A stretch of DNA of 64,000 nt from assembly GCF_030845175.1 (NCBI RefSeq), contig NZ_CP132542.1, forward strand, positions 186,001 to 250,000. The letters run 5' to 3'. The translations under genes were made by a program, and so were the position numbers. This document shows, one piece after another, positions 26,069-36,316 of the stretch. Position 1 is the first letter of the stretch. Each line of letters opens with the position of its first letter. This DNA is from Coralliovum pocilloporae (lineage in GTDB: Bacteria > Pseudomonadota > Alphaproteobacteria > Rhizobiales > Cohaesibacteraceae). Below the pieces are notes generated by a model. The model was not told the DNA's origin. It was given only the letters and a program-made list of their open reading frames with translations, and did no database searches.

Positions 26069-28654
26069 ATGGACGTTGTCATTGTAGAATCACCGGCTAA
26101 GGCCAAGACGATCAACAAATACCTGGGTTCGAACTATCAGGTTCTGGCCTCCTATGGGCATGTGCGCGATTTGCCTGCCAAGGATGGGTCCGTGCGCCCG
26201 GACGACAGTTTCTCAATGTCGTGGGAGCTGGACAGCAAGTCCAAGAAGCGCATGAGCGACATCACGGCCGCTGTCAAAAAGGCAGACCGCCTGATCCTCG
26301 CAACTGACCCTGATCGCGAGGGAGAGGCCATTTCCTGGCATGTGCTGCAGGTTCTCAACGAGAAAAAGGCCCTGAAAGACCGTCCGGTCCAGCGTGTTGT
26401 CTTCAACGCCATCACCAAACAGGCGGTGACAGAGGCGATGAACAACCCGCGTGACATTGATTCCGATCTGGTTGACGCCTATCTGGCGCGCCGCGCCCTT
26501 GACTATCTTGTGGGCTTCACCCTGTCGCCGGTTCTCTGGCGCAAATTGCCCGGTGCCCGCTCTGCCGGGCGTGTGCAATCCGTTGCTCTCCGTCTTGTCT
26601 GTGACCGGGAGCGGGAAATCGAAACTTTCTTGCCGCAGGAATACTGGTCCATCCTGGCGACGCTGAAATCCGAACGGAATGCAGAGTTTGAAGCGCGGGT
26701 CGTCGGTCTTGATGGCAAGAAGCTTGGCCGTCAGGATATCCCGAACGGAACCCAGGCCTCGGAAATCGAAGGTCTGCTCAATTCTGCGTCCTTCACCATT
26801 GCAGCTGTTGAGGCGAAACCGCAGAAGCGGAACCCGCAGCCGCCTTTCACCACGTCCACCATGCAGCAGGAAGCCTCCCGCAAGCTTGGTTTTGCGGCCG
26901 CCCGCACCATGCAGGTCGCGCAGAGACTGTATGAAGGCATTTCGATTGGCGGAGAAACCGTCGGCCTCATCACCTATATGCGTACCGACGGTGTGCAGAT
27001 TGCGCCGGAAGCTGTACAGGCAGCCCGGTCAACAATCGCAAAGTCATTCGGCGACCGGTATCTGCCGGAAAAGCCACGGCACTATCACACCAAGGCCAAG
27101 AATGCGCAGGAGGCTCACGAGGCCATCCGCCCCACGGATATGAGCCGCCACCCGAAAGACGTGGCCTCTTATCTCGATGCCGATCAGGCCCGCCTCTATG
27201 AGCTTGTCTGGAAACGGACCATCGCCAGTCAGATGGCTTCTGCCCTTCTGGAGCGCACCACGGCTGATATCAACGCCACAGCATCCGGCCGCACTGTTGC
27301 CCTTAGAGCCAACGGATCTGTTCTGAAGTTTGACGGCTTCCTGACCCTCTACCAGGAAGGCAAGGATGATGAGCAGGACGAGGATTCAAAGCGCCTGCCC
27401 GAGCTTCACGGCGGAGAGACCGCAAGTCGCGAGAAAGTCACCACTTCACAGCATTTCACAGAGCCGCCTCCCCGTTATACCGAAGCAACGCTCATCAAGA
27501 AAATGGAAGAGCTCGGCATCGGTCGCCCGTCCACCTATACGGCAACCCTTTCAGTGCTTCAGGACCGCGGTTATGTGGAGATCGACAAGAAACGACTGAT
27601 CCCGCATGACAAGGGCCGGATCGTTACCGCATTCCTTGAAAGTTTCTTCGAGCGCTATGTCCAGTATGATTTCACAGCCGGTCTTGAAGAACAGCTTGAT
27701 GCGATCTCAGCCGGAGATCTCGACTGGCGGGCTGTCCTCGGCGATTTCTGGCAGAACTTCTCCGCAAGTGTGGATGACATCAAGGAACTGCGCGTCACCC
27801 ACGTGCTTGATGCACTCAACGACATTCTCGCAGCGCATATCTTCCCGGAGCGGGAAGATGGCAGTGACCCTCGATCCTGCCCGACCTGTGATGACGGCCG
27901 CCTGTCGCTGAAACTCAGCCGCTATGGCTCCTTCATCGGTTGCTCCAACTATCCGGACTGCCGCTATACACGGCAGCTGTCTCAGTCTGACAGCGAAGCT
28001 GCAGACGCTGACAACGGTCCGAAAATTCTCGGCCAGGACCCAGCAAGTGGTGAAGATATCAGCCTCAGAACCGGACGTTTCGGCCCCTATGTGCAGATTG
28101 GCGAAGAAGCCAAGCCCAAACGGGCCAGCATCCCGAAAGGCTGGTCACCAGACAGTATTGATCTGGAAAAGGCTCTCTCACTCCTGTCCTTGCCACGCGA
28201 AGTTGGCCTGCATCCCGAAAGCGGGCAGATGATTTCCGCCGGGATCGGTCGGTATGGCCCGTTCGTCCAGCACGAGAAGACCTATGCCAATCTGCCATCA
28301 GTCGAGGATGTCTTCACCGTCGGCCTCAATCACGCGGTTACCCTGATTGCCGAAAAGCTTGCAAAAGGCGGTCGTGGTCGTGGTGCTGCACAGGTTCTCA
28401 AAGAACTGGGCGACCATCCGGATGGCGGTGCCATCACGGTAAAAGATGGCCGCTATGGCCCTTATGTGAACCATGGCAAGGTCAACGCTACTCTGCCAAA
28501 AGACAGCGACCCGCAGGCCGTAACGCTGGAACAGGCGCTTGAACTGATTGCCGCCAAGAGCAAAACCAGCAAGTCCAAAACCACGAAAAGCAAAACTGCT
28601 GCCAAAAAAACAACGGCCAAGAAGACCACGCGGACCAAAAAGACCGCCAGTTGA
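26069..28654 (+). CDS. topA: DNA topoisomerase I
   Basis: TopA (861 residues) relaxes negative supercoils. It has the Toprim domain (IVESPAKAKTI, DPDREGEAI), the catalytic Tyr in GLITYMRTDG, and RPSTYT. A single C4 zinc finger (CPTC..C...C) is followed by three TopA_C repeats (each with RYGP or RFGPY). A Lys/Thr-rich tail of about 35 residues ends the protein, as is usual in alphaproteobacteria and likely for DNA contact. Confidence 0.97.
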   Translation: MDVVIVESPAKAKTINKYLGSNYQVLASYGHVRDLPAKDGSVRPDDSFSMSWELDSKSKKRMSDITAAVKKADRLILATDPDREGEAISWHVLQVLNEKKALKDRPVQRVVFNAITKQAVTEAMNNPRDIDSDLVDAYLARRALDYLVGFTLSPVLWRKLPGARSAGRVQSVALRLVCDREREIETFLPQEYWSILATLKSERNAEFEARVVGLDGKKLGRQDIPNGTQASEIEGLLNSASFTIAAVEAKPQKRNPQPPFTTSTMQQEASRKLGFAAARTMQVAQRLYEGISIGGETVGLITYMRTDGVQIAPEAVQAARSTIAKSFGDRYLPEKPRHYHTKAKNAQEAHEAIRPTDMSRHPKDVASYLDADQARLYELVWKRTIASQMASALLERTTADINATASGRTVALRANGSVLKFDGFLTLYQEGKDDEQDEDSKRLPELHGGETASREKVTTSQHFTEPPPRYTEATLIKKMEELGIGRPSTYTATLSVLQDRGYVEIDKKRLIPHDKGRIVTAFLESFFERYVQYDFTAGLEEQLDAISAGDLDWRAVLGDFWQNFSASVDDIKELRVTHVLDALNDILAAHIFPEREDGSDPRSCPTCDDGRLSLKLSRYGSFIGCSNYPDCRYTRQLSQSDSEAADADNGPKILGQDPASGEDISLRTGRFGPYVQIGEEAKPKRASIPKGWSPDSIDLEKALSLLSLPREVGLHPESGQMISAGIGRYGPFVQHEKTYANLPSVEDVFTVGLNHAVTLIAEKLAKGGRGRGAAQVLKELGDHPDGGAITVKDGRYGPYVNHGKVNATLPKDSDPQAVTLEQALELIAAKSKTSKSKTTKSKTAAKKTTAKKTTRTKKTAS

Positions 28655-28685
28655 TCAGCCGGCCTGAACGGGAAAGACAGACCAT

Positions 28686-30983
28686 TTGGCCAAAATGAAA
28701 AAACCGAAGGGCAAGAAGCCCGGCTTGCCCTCTCGGGAAGATGTTCTCGCCTTTATCGCCGAACATCCCGGCCAGTCAGGAAAACGGGAAATTGCCCGAG
28801 CCTTTGGTCTGAAAGGCGCAGCCAAAATCGCTCTGAAGAAGCTTCTGAAAGAGCTAACGGATGACGGCGTTCTCGTCAGGCATAGAAAACGCCTGACCAA
28901 ACGCGGGGAACTGCCGTCCGTCACGGTCCTGACCGTTCATGAACTGAGTTCTGATGGAGATCTGGTCGCCCTGCCCCAGCAATGGGATGAGGATGATCTT
29001 GGAGATCCTCCCCGCGTTCTGGTTCTCGACAGCAAGCGCCCCAATGCCCCGAAACCCGGGTTGGGTGATCGGATTCTGGCTCGTATTACGGAACCACCCG
29101 AGCCTGATGCCGGTTTTGCCTATGCGGCCCGGCCCATGAAGCTCCTTGAGAAAAAGAACCCGCCAGTGCTGGGTATTTTCCGGGCCATGCCCGGCGGCGG
29201 TCGCATCATCCCGGTTTCCAAGAAGCAGGATGAGATTGTTGTCGATGCCATCGGGGCCGGAAAGGCCAAGGATGGTGATCTGGTCGAGGTGGAGATCACC
29301 AAGGCCGGACGGCACGGCCTGAAGCGCGGACGGGTCAAGGAAACGCTCGGCAATATGGACAATGAGAAGGCGGTCAGCATGATCGCCATTCATGCTCATG
29401 AGATTCCGCATGTTTTTCCAAGTGAGGTTCTGGCAGCAGCTGATGCTGCAACAGAAGCGGACTGGAGCAGGCGCGAGGACTGGCGGCATATTCCTTTCGT
29501 CACCATCGACCCCGCTGACGCCAAGGATCATGACGATGCCCTCTATGCCGAGGCTGATCCGTCATCCGACAATGACGGCGGGTTTGTGCTCTATGTGGCC
29601 ATTGCCGATGTCTCCTATTATGTGCGTCCGGGATCCCTGCTCGATAAGGAAGCTCTCCATCGCGGTAATTCGGTCTATTTCCCCGACCGGGTCGTTCCCA
29701 TGCTGCCCGAGCGGATTTCAAATGATCTCTGCTCGCTGAAGGAAGGCGTTGACCGCCCGGCCATGGCTTTGCGGATCATTCTGGACAAGAGTGGTCGAAA
29801 GAAAAGTCACAGTTTCCACCGGGTGATGATCAAGTCAGCTGCAAAGCTAGCTTATCCCGAGGCTCAGGCCGCTATCGATGGCGACCCCAGTGAGCGGAGC
29901 GCGCCATTATTGGAGACGGTCCTGAAGCCGCTCTGGGCCTGCTACGACGCTATGAAGAAGGCGCGTGATGCCCGTGAGCCTCTGGACCTGGATTTGCCGG
30001 AACGCAAGATCCTGCTCAAACCCGACGGGACCGTCGACCGGGTCATCGTCCCTGATCGCCTCGATGCGCATCGCCTTGTGGAAGAGTGCATGATCCAGGC
30101 GAATGTGGCAGCAGCTGAAACTCTTGAGAAGCAGCGAACACCACTCGTCTACCGCATTCACGACACTCCGTCCCTTCAGAAGCTGGAGGCCTTACGGGAA
30201 TTCCTGACCAGTATCGATCTCAGCTTCTCGAAATCCGGCAATCTGCGACCATCGCATTTCAATCACATTCTGCAGCGTGTTGCAGAAACGGAACATGCTG
30301 ATCTGGTCAATCAGGTTATCCTGCGCAGCCAGAGCCAGGCAGAATATAATCCTGAGAATATAGGGCATTTTGGCCTCAACCTGAGACGCTATGCCCATTT
30401 CACCAGCCCGATCCGTCGTTATGCGGACCTGATTGTCCACCGTGCGCTGGTGCGGGCCCTGTCACTGGGCGCAGGAGAATTACCCTCCGACGCCGAAGCC
30501 ACACTGAAGACTGTGTCAGAGCAGATCTCAGGCACGGAACGACGCGCCATGGCAGCCGAGCGTGACACAATCGACCGCCTGATTTCCGCTTTCATGGCCG
30601 ACCAGATCGGTGCGAGCTTTACAGGACGGATCGCCGGAGTGACCTCAGCAGGCCTGTTTGTGAAACTGTCAGAGACCGGCGCAGACGGTTTTGTACCCAT
30701 TTCCACATTGGGTGATGACTACTTCATTTATGACGAAGCCAGCCAGTCCCTTATCGGAGAACGCACAAGCAAGGGCCACCGCCTTGGAGACAACGTGGAG
30801 GTGAGACTTATTGAAGCAGCCCCCATGGCTGGCGCATTGCGCTTTGAACTGTTAAGTGAGGGGGTGAAGCGATCACAGATCGACGCAAAACGATCGATCC
30901 GGAACGCTCGTCGCAGGCGCGGGTCTCGCCTTGCAGATAAGGGAAATCGACGTAACGGGCGCAGTCAACGCAAGCGCTCGTGA
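28686..30983 (+). CDS. rnr: Ribonuclease R
   Basis: RNase R (765 residues) is a processive 3'-5' exoribonuclease for structured RNA. It has an N-terminal winged-helix part, cold-shock domains, the RNB core with IDPADAKDHDDALYAE (metal-binding Asp cluster), RYADLIVHRALVRAL, an S1 domain (SFTGRIAGVTSAGLFVKL) and a basic tail. TTG at 28686 is chosen because GGGAAAG lies 9 nt upstream; ATG 28695 is too far from it. It follows topA by 31 bp. Confidence 0.95.
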   Translation: MAKMKKPKGKKPGLPSREDVLAFIAEHPGQSGKREIARAFGLKGAAKIALKKLLKELTDDGVLVRHRKRLTKRGELPSVTVLTVHELSSDGDLVALPQQWDEDDLGDPPRVLVLDSKRPNAPKPGLGDRILARITEPPEPDAGFAYAARPMKLLEKKNPPVLGIFRAMPGGGRIIPVSKKQDEIVVDAIGAGKAKDGDLVEVEITKAGRHGLKRGRVKETLGNMDNEKAVSMIAIHAHEIPHVFPSEVLAAADAATEADWSRREDWRHIPFVTIDPADAKDHDDALYAEADPSSDNDGGFVLYVAIADVSYYVRPGSLLDKEALHRGNSVYFPDRVVPMLPERISNDLCSLKEGVDRPAMALRIILDKSGRKKSHSFHRVMIKSAAKLAYPEAQAAIDGDPSERSAPLLETVLKPLWACYDAMKKARDAREPLDLDLPERKILLKPDGTVDRVIVPDRLDAHRLVEECMIQANVAAAETLEKQRTPLVYRIHDTPSLQKLEALREFLTSIDLSFSKSGNLRPSHFNHILQRVAETEHADLVNQVILRSQSQAEYNPENIGHFGLNLRRYAHFTSPIRRYADLIVHRALVRALSLGAGELPSDAEATLKTVSEQISGTERRAMAAERDTIDRLISAFMADQIGASFTGRIAGVTSAGLFVKLSETGADGFVPISTLGDDYFIYDEASQSLIGERTSKGHRLGDNVEVRLIEAAPMAGALRFELLSEGVKRSQIDAKRSIRNARRRRGSRLADKGNRRNGRSQRKRS

Positions 30984-30996
30984 GAAGGAGCCTGAA

Positions 30997-31440
30997 ATGG
31001 CAGTCACCGAAATGCACCATGATGCCAAGCGTCCCCCGCGGTCTGTCTGGACGTCCATGTGGCGCGGCATGCGCTTCAAATGCCCGAAATGTGGCGAAGG
31101 ATCCGCTTTCAAGAGCTTTCTGAAAGTGGCCGACAACTGCAATCACTGCAATGAAGACCTCAGCCACCACCGCGCCGATGATGCCCCACCCTATTTCACG
31201 GTGTTGATTCTCGGCCATATCATCATCTTCCCGGTTCTCTGGCTGGAAGCGACTTATGAGCCGTCTCTCTGGGTTCATACTGCAATCTGGGGTCCGCTTT
31301 CTGTTCTGCTGACACTTGCCTTCCTGCGGCCAATCAAGGGGTCTATCGTTGGCCTGCAATGGGCGCTCTACATGCATGGCTTTGACCCCTACGCAGACAA
31401 GAACGGTGATCCGGGTGTCGAGTTCACAGACGACAAATAA
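30997..31440 (+). CDS. DUF983 zinc-ribbon membrane protein
   Basis: This 147-residue protein has an N-terminal C4 zinc ribbon (RFKCPKCGEGSAF and CNHCNEDLSHH) followed by two transmembrane helices (TVLILGHIIIFPVLWLEA and WGPLSVLLTLAFLRP). Members occur beside rnr and NUDIX genes in this order; some relatives lie near cytochrome oxidase genes. GAAGGAG before the ATG at 30997 fixes the start. Confidence 0.92.
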   Translation: MAVTEMHHDAKRPPRSVWTSMWRGMRFKCPKCGEGSAFKSFLKVADNCNHCNEDLSHHRADDAPPYFTVLILGHIIIFPVLWLEATYEPSLWVHTAIWGPLSVLLTLAFLRPIKGSIVGLQWALYMHGFDPYADKNGDPGVEFTDDK

Positions 31441-32188
31441 GCCGCAGACCAGTGCTCGGCTGACAAAGGAAGCAGAGAAGCACTGGAATACGGACTATCC
31501 CCTGTTGCGGCCGAAAGATGCCGCAACACTGATTATCCTTGACCGCAGCACCCCGTCACAGCCCCGCCTGCTGATGGGGCGCAGGCACATGCGGCACAAG
31601 TTCATGCCAGGTCTCTATGTTTTTCCCGGCGGGCGTGTTGATCGTGGCGATGGCCGGGTTCCTGCCTCTCAAGAACTGAACCCGGTTGTTGAAGCCAAGC
31701 TGCTGAAAGACATGAAACGCGGCCCTCGCCCATCCCGGGCCAGAGCTCTTGTACTCGCCGCCATCCGGGAAACCTATGAGGAAGCGGGACTATTGATTGG
31801 CAGCGCCGTCGACCCTGCGCCTTCCATGCCTGCGGACTGGTTCGAGTTTGGCGCTCGCGGCATCCTTCCCGATCTCTCGTCTTTCCGGCTTCTGGCCAGG
31901 GCTATTACGCCTCCCCGCCGCAACAGACGCTTTGACACACGGTTCTTCATCGTCGATGCGAGCGCGATTTCTGCCCGCCTTGAGAGCGGCACAGGGCCAT
32001 CCGGAGAGCTTGAAGATCTGCATTGGCTGACAATCCCGGAAGCGCTTAACCTCAAACTGCCGGGTATAACCATCCAGATACTGGAAGATCTGGAAGAGCG
32101 GATGCGCATTGATCCGGATCTCTCTCCCGACCATCCTGCCCCCTATTATTACTGGCGACCTTCAGGCATGATCCGCGACGAAATCTAA
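31415..32188 (+). CDS. NUDIX hydrolase (long-loop, NUDT19-like)
   Basis: This protein of about 257 residues is a NUDIX pyrophosphatase in which VFPGGRVDRGD is separated from the catalytic helix AAIRETYEEAGLLIG by an insertion of about 40 residues, as in NUDT19-like CoA diphosphatases. The start is uncertain: GTG 31415, which overlaps DUF983 by 26 bp, or ATG 31376. A nucleoside- or CoA-diphosphate substrate is inference. Confidence 0.85.
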   Translation: MSSSQTTNKPQTSARLTKEAEKHWNTDYPLLRPKDAATLIILDRSTPSQPRLLMGRRHMRHKFMPGLYVFPGGRVDRGDGRVPASQELNPVVEAKLLKDMKRGPRPSRARALVLAAIRETYEEAGLLIGSAVDPAPSMPADWFEFGARGILPDLSSFRLLARAITPPRRNRRFDTRFFIVDASAISARLESGTGPSGELEDLHWLTIPEALNLKLPGITIQILEDLEERMRIDPDLSPDHPAPYYYWRPSGMIRDEI

Positions 32189-32210
32189 TTTTATCCGGAT
32201 TCGCGCTGTC

Positions 32211-33392
32211 ATGACTTTGTCTGCTTCCCCGCCTGCTGCTGACAAGCAGGCTGTTATTCCTCTGCTGGCAGCAGTGGCATCGATTACATCGGTCGGCATG
32301 GGGCTTAGCCTGATGTCGCCGCTTCTGAGCCTGGTTCTTGAGGCCAAAGGCTTCTCAGACAGCCTGATCGGCCTCAACACCATGATTGGTGCCATAGGCG
32401 CTCTGGTCTCTACACTGATCACAACAACAATTGCCCGGCATATTGGCGTGTCTCTGACCATGATTCTGACGCCATTCCTCACAGCCGGGCTGGTGTTGTC
32501 TCTCTATTTCATATCGTGGATACCGGCCTGGTTCCCCATCCGTTTCGCAATCGTGTTTGGCCTGACCGTCCATTTTATCCTGTCTGAATTCTGGATCGTC
32601 TCCGGGTCCGCAAGCCACCGCCGTGGCTTCTGGATGGCTATTTACGCGACCAGTCTGTCCGTCGGCTTTGCTATTGGAACCCTGACCCTGTCCCTGACCG
32701 GATCACAGGGTGTTCTGCCCTTTGCCATCTGTGCCGGTCTCATTCTGTTTGGAGCCGTCCCCGCCATTCTGGCACGCCATCATGCACCCAGACTGGAGCG
32801 TGAACAGCCGACCCAGCCACTCAAATATTTCTTCATGGTTCCTCTGGCTATCTTTGCCGTCGGCGTCTTTGCCTTTTCGGAAAGTTCCGTCATGGCCATG
32901 ATGCCGCTTTATGGCCTTGGTACAGGGCATGTGGAATCAGATGCCAGTCTCCTCCTGACAGCAGTCATGCTTGGCGGCGTTGTCTTTCAGCTGCCAATCG
33001 GTTTTCTCTCCGACAGAATGGACAGGCGCGTTCTGCTGACGGCTATCGCCCTTGTCGGGACGGCTGGCCTCGTGTTTCTGCCTTTTGTCATTACGTCGTT
33101 CTGGGCAGCCGTAACCATTCTCTTTGTCTGGGGAGGAATCACAGCAGGTCTTTATACGGTCGGCCTGGCCCATCTTGGCAGCCGCCTGACGGGCAACGCA
33201 CTTGCCGGAGCCAATTCCGCCTTTGTGCTGTCCTATTCTCTGGGGATGATTATAGGTCCGCCACTCTCTGGCATCGTGCTGGATGTCAGCCCTGTTTACG
33301 GTTTTCCGCTTCTGTCTGCTGCGGCTTTCCTTACTTTTTTCCTCTATGCAGCACACCGTTTGAGGGTTCAGCCGGTTTCTGAAAGCACTTGA
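32211..33392 (+). CDS. MFS transporter
   Basis: This 393-residue protein has twelve predicted transmembrane helices, with [28 protein letters not shown] at the start and the loop motif [10 protein letters not shown] between helices 8 and 9 region. Such MFS genes sit before rpmG in related genomes. The substrate is unknown. It starts 22 bp after the NUDIX gene. Confidence 0.92.
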   Translation: MTLSASPPAADKQAVIPLLAAVASITSVGMGLSLMSPLLSLVLEAKGFSDSLIGLNTMIGAIGALVSTLITTTIARHIGVSLTMILTPFLTAGLVLSLYFISWIPAWFPIRFAIVFGLTVHFILSEFWIVSGSASHRRGFWMAIYATSLSVGFAIGTLTLSLTGSQGVLPFAICAGLILFGAVPAILARHHAPRLEREQPTQPLKYFFMVPLAIFAVGVFAFSESSVMAMMPLYGLGTGHVESDASLLLTAVMLGGVVFQLPIGFLSDRMDRRVLLTAIALVGTAGLVFLPFVITSFWAAVTILFVWGGITAGLYTVGLAHLGSRLTGNALAGANSAFVLSYSLGMIIGPPLSGIVLDVSPVYGFPLLSAAAFLTFFLYAAHRLRVQPVSEST

Positions 33393-33469
33393 ATGCACAC
33401 TTCATGGATCACAGCAAACTCCGGCCTTGACAATCCGGCAACAATCAGTAGGTTCCCGTCCTGAAGAGA

Positions 33470-33487
33470 GCCGGGCTTCTGCCCGGC
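33470..33487 (+). terminator. Short hairpin upstream of rpmG
   Basis: GCCGGGC (33470-33476), loop TTCT, GCCCGGC (33481-33487), followed by CCATTTGGTTTAT. It could end MFS transcription or act in the rpmG leader 30 nt before the start codon. Confidence 0.5.
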
Positions 33488-33516
33488 CCATTTGGTTTAT
33501 CAAGGGATTCCAAGTC

Positions 33517-33684
33517 ATGGCAAAGGCGACGACCGTAAAGATCCGTCTCGTCAGCACGGCCGACACAGGGTATTTCTACGTCACCAAGAAAAATTCTCGC
33601 ACAATGACCGAGAAAATGGTGAAGCGGAAATACGATCCGGTCGTCAAGAAGCACGTCGAGTTCAAGGAAGCGAAGATCAAGTAA
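33517..33684 (+). CDS. rpmG: 50S ribosomal protein L33
   Basis: L33 (55 residues) begins [20 protein letters not shown] and has [20 protein letters not shown]. It is a Cys-less form, so it does not need zinc. AAGGGA precedes the ATG at 33517; the frame is open upstream but not homologous. A classical terminator follows. Confidence 0.97.
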   Translation: MAKATTVKIRLVSTADTGYFYVTKKNSRTMTEKMVKRKYDPVVKKHVEFKEAKIK

Positions 33685-33705
33685 GATCGCCCTTCCCCGG
33701 AAAAC

Positions 33706-33735
33706 AAAAAGCACCGCAAGTCGGTGCTTTTTTTA
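33706..33735 (+). terminator. Rho-independent terminator of rpmG
   Basis: GCACCG (33711-33716) pairs with CGGTGC (33722-33727), extended by A-T pairs, and is followed by a run of eight or more T. Confidence 0.92.
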
Positions 33736-34423
33736 TGCCCGTTCGAGCAGATGCACATATCAGATCCAGGCTGGCGCATACTCTCGAAACGTACGTGCAG
33801 CTTTCGGCTAGGAATATAGGTGGAAACAACACGATAGAGTGCCTGGGGAGATAGAGCATTTGGGGTGACACCGTTGTCACACAAAATGCTCTTGAGGGAA
33901 GCGTGACCTGCAGAGCTGCGAGGCCCAACCAAAGGCCGGATACGATCGAGAACTGTCTTTGAAAAGAGGGTGACCGGTCGGGAATCCAGAGGCGTGAGGA
34001 GGCCACTCCTGCCTCACCCGACCGGTCAAACCCCACGGACCCAGGAGATGCGGCGGACCTGAGCATTCCGTAGGGTATCTGAAAGCAACGCGTGGCGATA
34101 ACAGAATAACTTCCGTCTATCGCTGCTCTTGTTGTTAACGCGTGCTTTTCTGTCTGAGTGGAAGACTACGCCGTTTAGCGTAAAAAGCAAGATTGCATGC
34201 AATTTGAGGCGACTAATCTTAGTCGTTTAGTAAACCCTTAACCTTAACAGAACAGAGAAAAACGATATCCGGAGCATCAACAGTGTCTCTACAAAAGCCA
34301 TAAAACAGCCACAGACACGAAGTGCGCAGAGAAAATAGATATTATTTATCAGATGCTTGAATTCAAGAGACAGAGGCCCGAAAGCAACAATCGATCCGGT
34401 AGAAACAGCGCCACGTCGTGCCC
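33736..34423. other. Gene-free region between the ends of rpmG and pleD
   Basis: Minus-strand open frames here lack family features. Three strong hairpins at 33853-34071 suggest an RNA gene. A smaller dyad, CGACTA/TAGTCG, lies around 34211. Nothing else is recognised. Confidence 0.55.
33842..34071. ncRNA. Candidate structured RNA (strand unknown)
   Basis: Hairpin 1 (33853-33892): 9-bp stem, symmetric 3x3 internal loop, 6-bp stem, four-base loop. Hairpin 2 (33971-34028): 11-bp outer stem TGACCGGTCGG, a one-sided 12-nt bulge, then a 6-bp plus 3-bp inner stem. Hairpin 3 (34035-34071): ACGGA/TCCGT with CAGG/CCTG inside. CCTGGG at 33842 can pair with CCCAGG at 34040, in competition with hairpin 3. 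I could not match it to RNase P, tmRNA, SRP RNA or 6S RNA. Strand and ends are not determined. Confidence 0.4.
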
Positions 34424-35797
34424 TTATGCGGCTTCGGCAATCACGCGGTTCCGACCGGCTCTCTTGGCATCATAGACCGCGACATCAGCCCGTTTCAGCA
34501 AATCTTCAGGTGTCTTGTCGCCCGGCTGCAAAGTCGCCACGCCGATGCTTGTAGTAACAGGAAGCTGCTTATCCAGCTCGCGCAACGTAAATTCGCGCAT
34601 GGCAATCTCTTCCCTCACACGCTCGGCAATACCCGTTGCCATGTCCAGATCAGTATCCGGCATGACCACGACAAATTCCTCTCCGCCTAGACGACAGGGC
34701 AGATCAATTGAGCGAACAATAGAACGAATGCGCTGGGAAAACTCCCTCAGAACCACATCGCCCGCATCATGCCCATAGGTATCATTGACGGACTTGAAGT
34801 GGTCGATATCCAGAACCATGATGGAGAGGTTCTTGCCTCTTCGCTCAGCTTCCTTGAAGAGGGTCGACAGATGGCTCTCAAGATAGCGGCGATTATGGAG
34901 GCTGGTCAGGCTGTCGGTTACCGCCATGGCCATGGTTGCTTCCACATTGTGGCGCAGCTCATCAGTGAAACGCTTCCGACGAACCTGGGTCCGGACACGT
35001 GCCCGCAGCTCATTCTGCTCGATAGGACGCAGCAGATAATCATTCACACCCAGCTCAAGCGCCCGCAGCAATTTTGGATGATCATCTGAATCCGCCATCA
35101 CCAGCAATGGCAACGTCCGGGTCCGCTCAAGCGAGCGGATCTGAGAACAGAACCGGAGTCCGTCAAAACTGCGCATGGACAAGCTGACAATGCACAGGTC
35201 GTAATTGCCATCTGTAGCCTGGAACAGGGCATCATGAGCATCGGACTGAAGATCAACAATGTTCTGTGCATCCAGAACACGCCCGATCCGCTCGGCAGAG
35301 CTGCGACGCTCATCAACAACCAGAATACGCGCTGGATCCACATCAAACTGGTCCATGGAGAAATTCTTGGCATCAAGCCCGATCGCCTCCCCCGTCATCG
35401 CACGCATATAGAGTTCATCCGTCATCATCTTGAGGCGAACAAGACTCTTCACACGGGTCAGCAGGGTCACGTCATTGACCGGTTTTGTCAGAAAATCATC
35501 GGCACCGGCTTCAAGCCCCTTCACCCTGTCATCGGACTGGTCAAGCGCACTCACCATGATAACCGGGATATGCGCTGTTTTCGGGTCAGCTTTCAGGCGA
35601 CGACAGACTTCAAATCCGTCCATTCCCGGCATCATCACATCAAGCAGGATAATATCGCAGGCTGCTTCGGAACAGATCTTCAGGGCTTCCGGACCGGAAG
35701 ATGCGGTCAGAACTTCAAAATATTCAGCAATCAAACGCGCTTCGAGAAGCTTAATATTCGCTTCGATATCATCAACAACAAGAACACGAGCAGTCAT
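34424..35797 (-). CDS. pleD: Diguanylate cyclase response regulator PleD
   Basis: PleD (457 residues) makes cyclic di-GMP at the differentiating pole. It has REC1 with Asp53 (LLDVMMPGMDG), a degenerate REC2 (VSLSMRSFDG lacks the phospho-acceptor Asp, as in the Caulobacter adaptor domain), and GGDEF with GGEEF and an inhibitory RSID site five residues upstream. It follows divK by 14 bp and is expected to be phosphorylated by PleC/DivJ-type kinases. Confidence 0.96.
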   Translation of the reverse strand: MTARVLVVDDIEANIKLLEARLIAEYFEVLTASSGPEALKICSEAACDIILLDVMMPGMDGFEVCRRLKADPKTAHIPVIMVSALDQSDDRVKGLEAGADDFLTKPVNDVTLLTRVKSLVRLKMMTDELYMRAMTGEAIGLDAKNFSMDQFDVDPARILVVDERRSSAERIGRVLDAQNIVDLQSDAHDALFQATDGNYDLCIVSLSMRSFDGLRFCSQIRSLERTRTLPLLVMADSDDHPKLLRALELGVNDYLLRPIEQNELRARVRTQVRRKRFTDELRHNVEATMAMAVTDSLTSLHNRRYLESHLSTLFKEAERRGKNLSIMVLDIDHFKSVNDTYGHDAGDVVLREFSQRIRSIVRSIDLPCRLGGEEFVVVMPDTDLDMATGIAERVREEIAMREFTLRELDKQLPVTTSIGVATLQPGDKTPEDLLKRADVAVYDAKRAGRNRVIAEAA

Positions 35798-35811
35798 AGG
35801 AAAATTGGCCT

Positions 35812-36183
35812 TTATGCATCGCCGAGATAAGTTTTGACCGTTTCAATAAACCGGGCAACAGATATGGGCTTCGACAGATAGGCTTCACACCCACCCTGCC
35901 GGATCCGCTCCTCATCACCCTTCATGGCAAAGGCTGTAACGGCAATAACCGGTATAGCCCTCAGCTCATCGTCTTCCTTCAGCCATTTGGTCACTTCAAG
36001 ACCGGATACTTCAGGAAGCTGAATATCCATCAGGATCAGATCGGGCCGATGCTCACGCGCCAGATCAAGCGCAGTCAAACCATTTCTGGTCTGTACGGTT
36101 TCATAGCCATGAGCCTCGAGCAAATCGTGGAAAAGCTTCATGTTGAGCTCATTGTCTTCCACGATCAGGACACGTTTTGCCAT
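35812..36183 (-). CDS. divK: Single-domain response regulator DivK
   Basis: DivK (123 residues) is a stand-alone receiver with Asp53 ([11 protein letters not shown]), acidic pair ED at 9-10, Thr in [11 protein letters not shown] and Lys in LSKPISV. In Caulobacter it relays DivJ/PleC state to CckA and so controls CtrA. The pair divK-pleD is conserved in Hyphomicrobiales. Confidence 0.96.
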   Translation of the reverse strand: MAKRVLIVEDNELNMKLFHDLLEAHGYETVQTRNGLTALDLAREHRPDLILMDIQLPEVSGLEVTKWLKEDDELRAIPVIAVTAFAMKGDEERIRQGGCEAYLSKPISVARFIETVKTYLGDA

Positions 36184-36316
36184 ATCGTCCCCTATTCGGA
36201 ATCGGCTATCATCAGTGATATCCGATGTCCCCGTTTTAAAGCGTTATCTGATCGGACATTCTAGAGGTGAATTCTTTCAGAAACGCAAACTTACTGAATC
36301 AAACAGGATATGGTTA

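Noticed and set aside
33576-34066. Minus-strand open frames in the rpmG-pleD gap
   Set aside because: They overlap rpmG and its terminator, have no ribosome site or family features, and cross the hairpins; an RNA gene explains the region better.
34205-34235. CGACTA/TAGTCG hairpin as a terminator
   Set aside because: The stem is only six mostly weak pairs and the following TTTAG tract is short; too weak to call alone.
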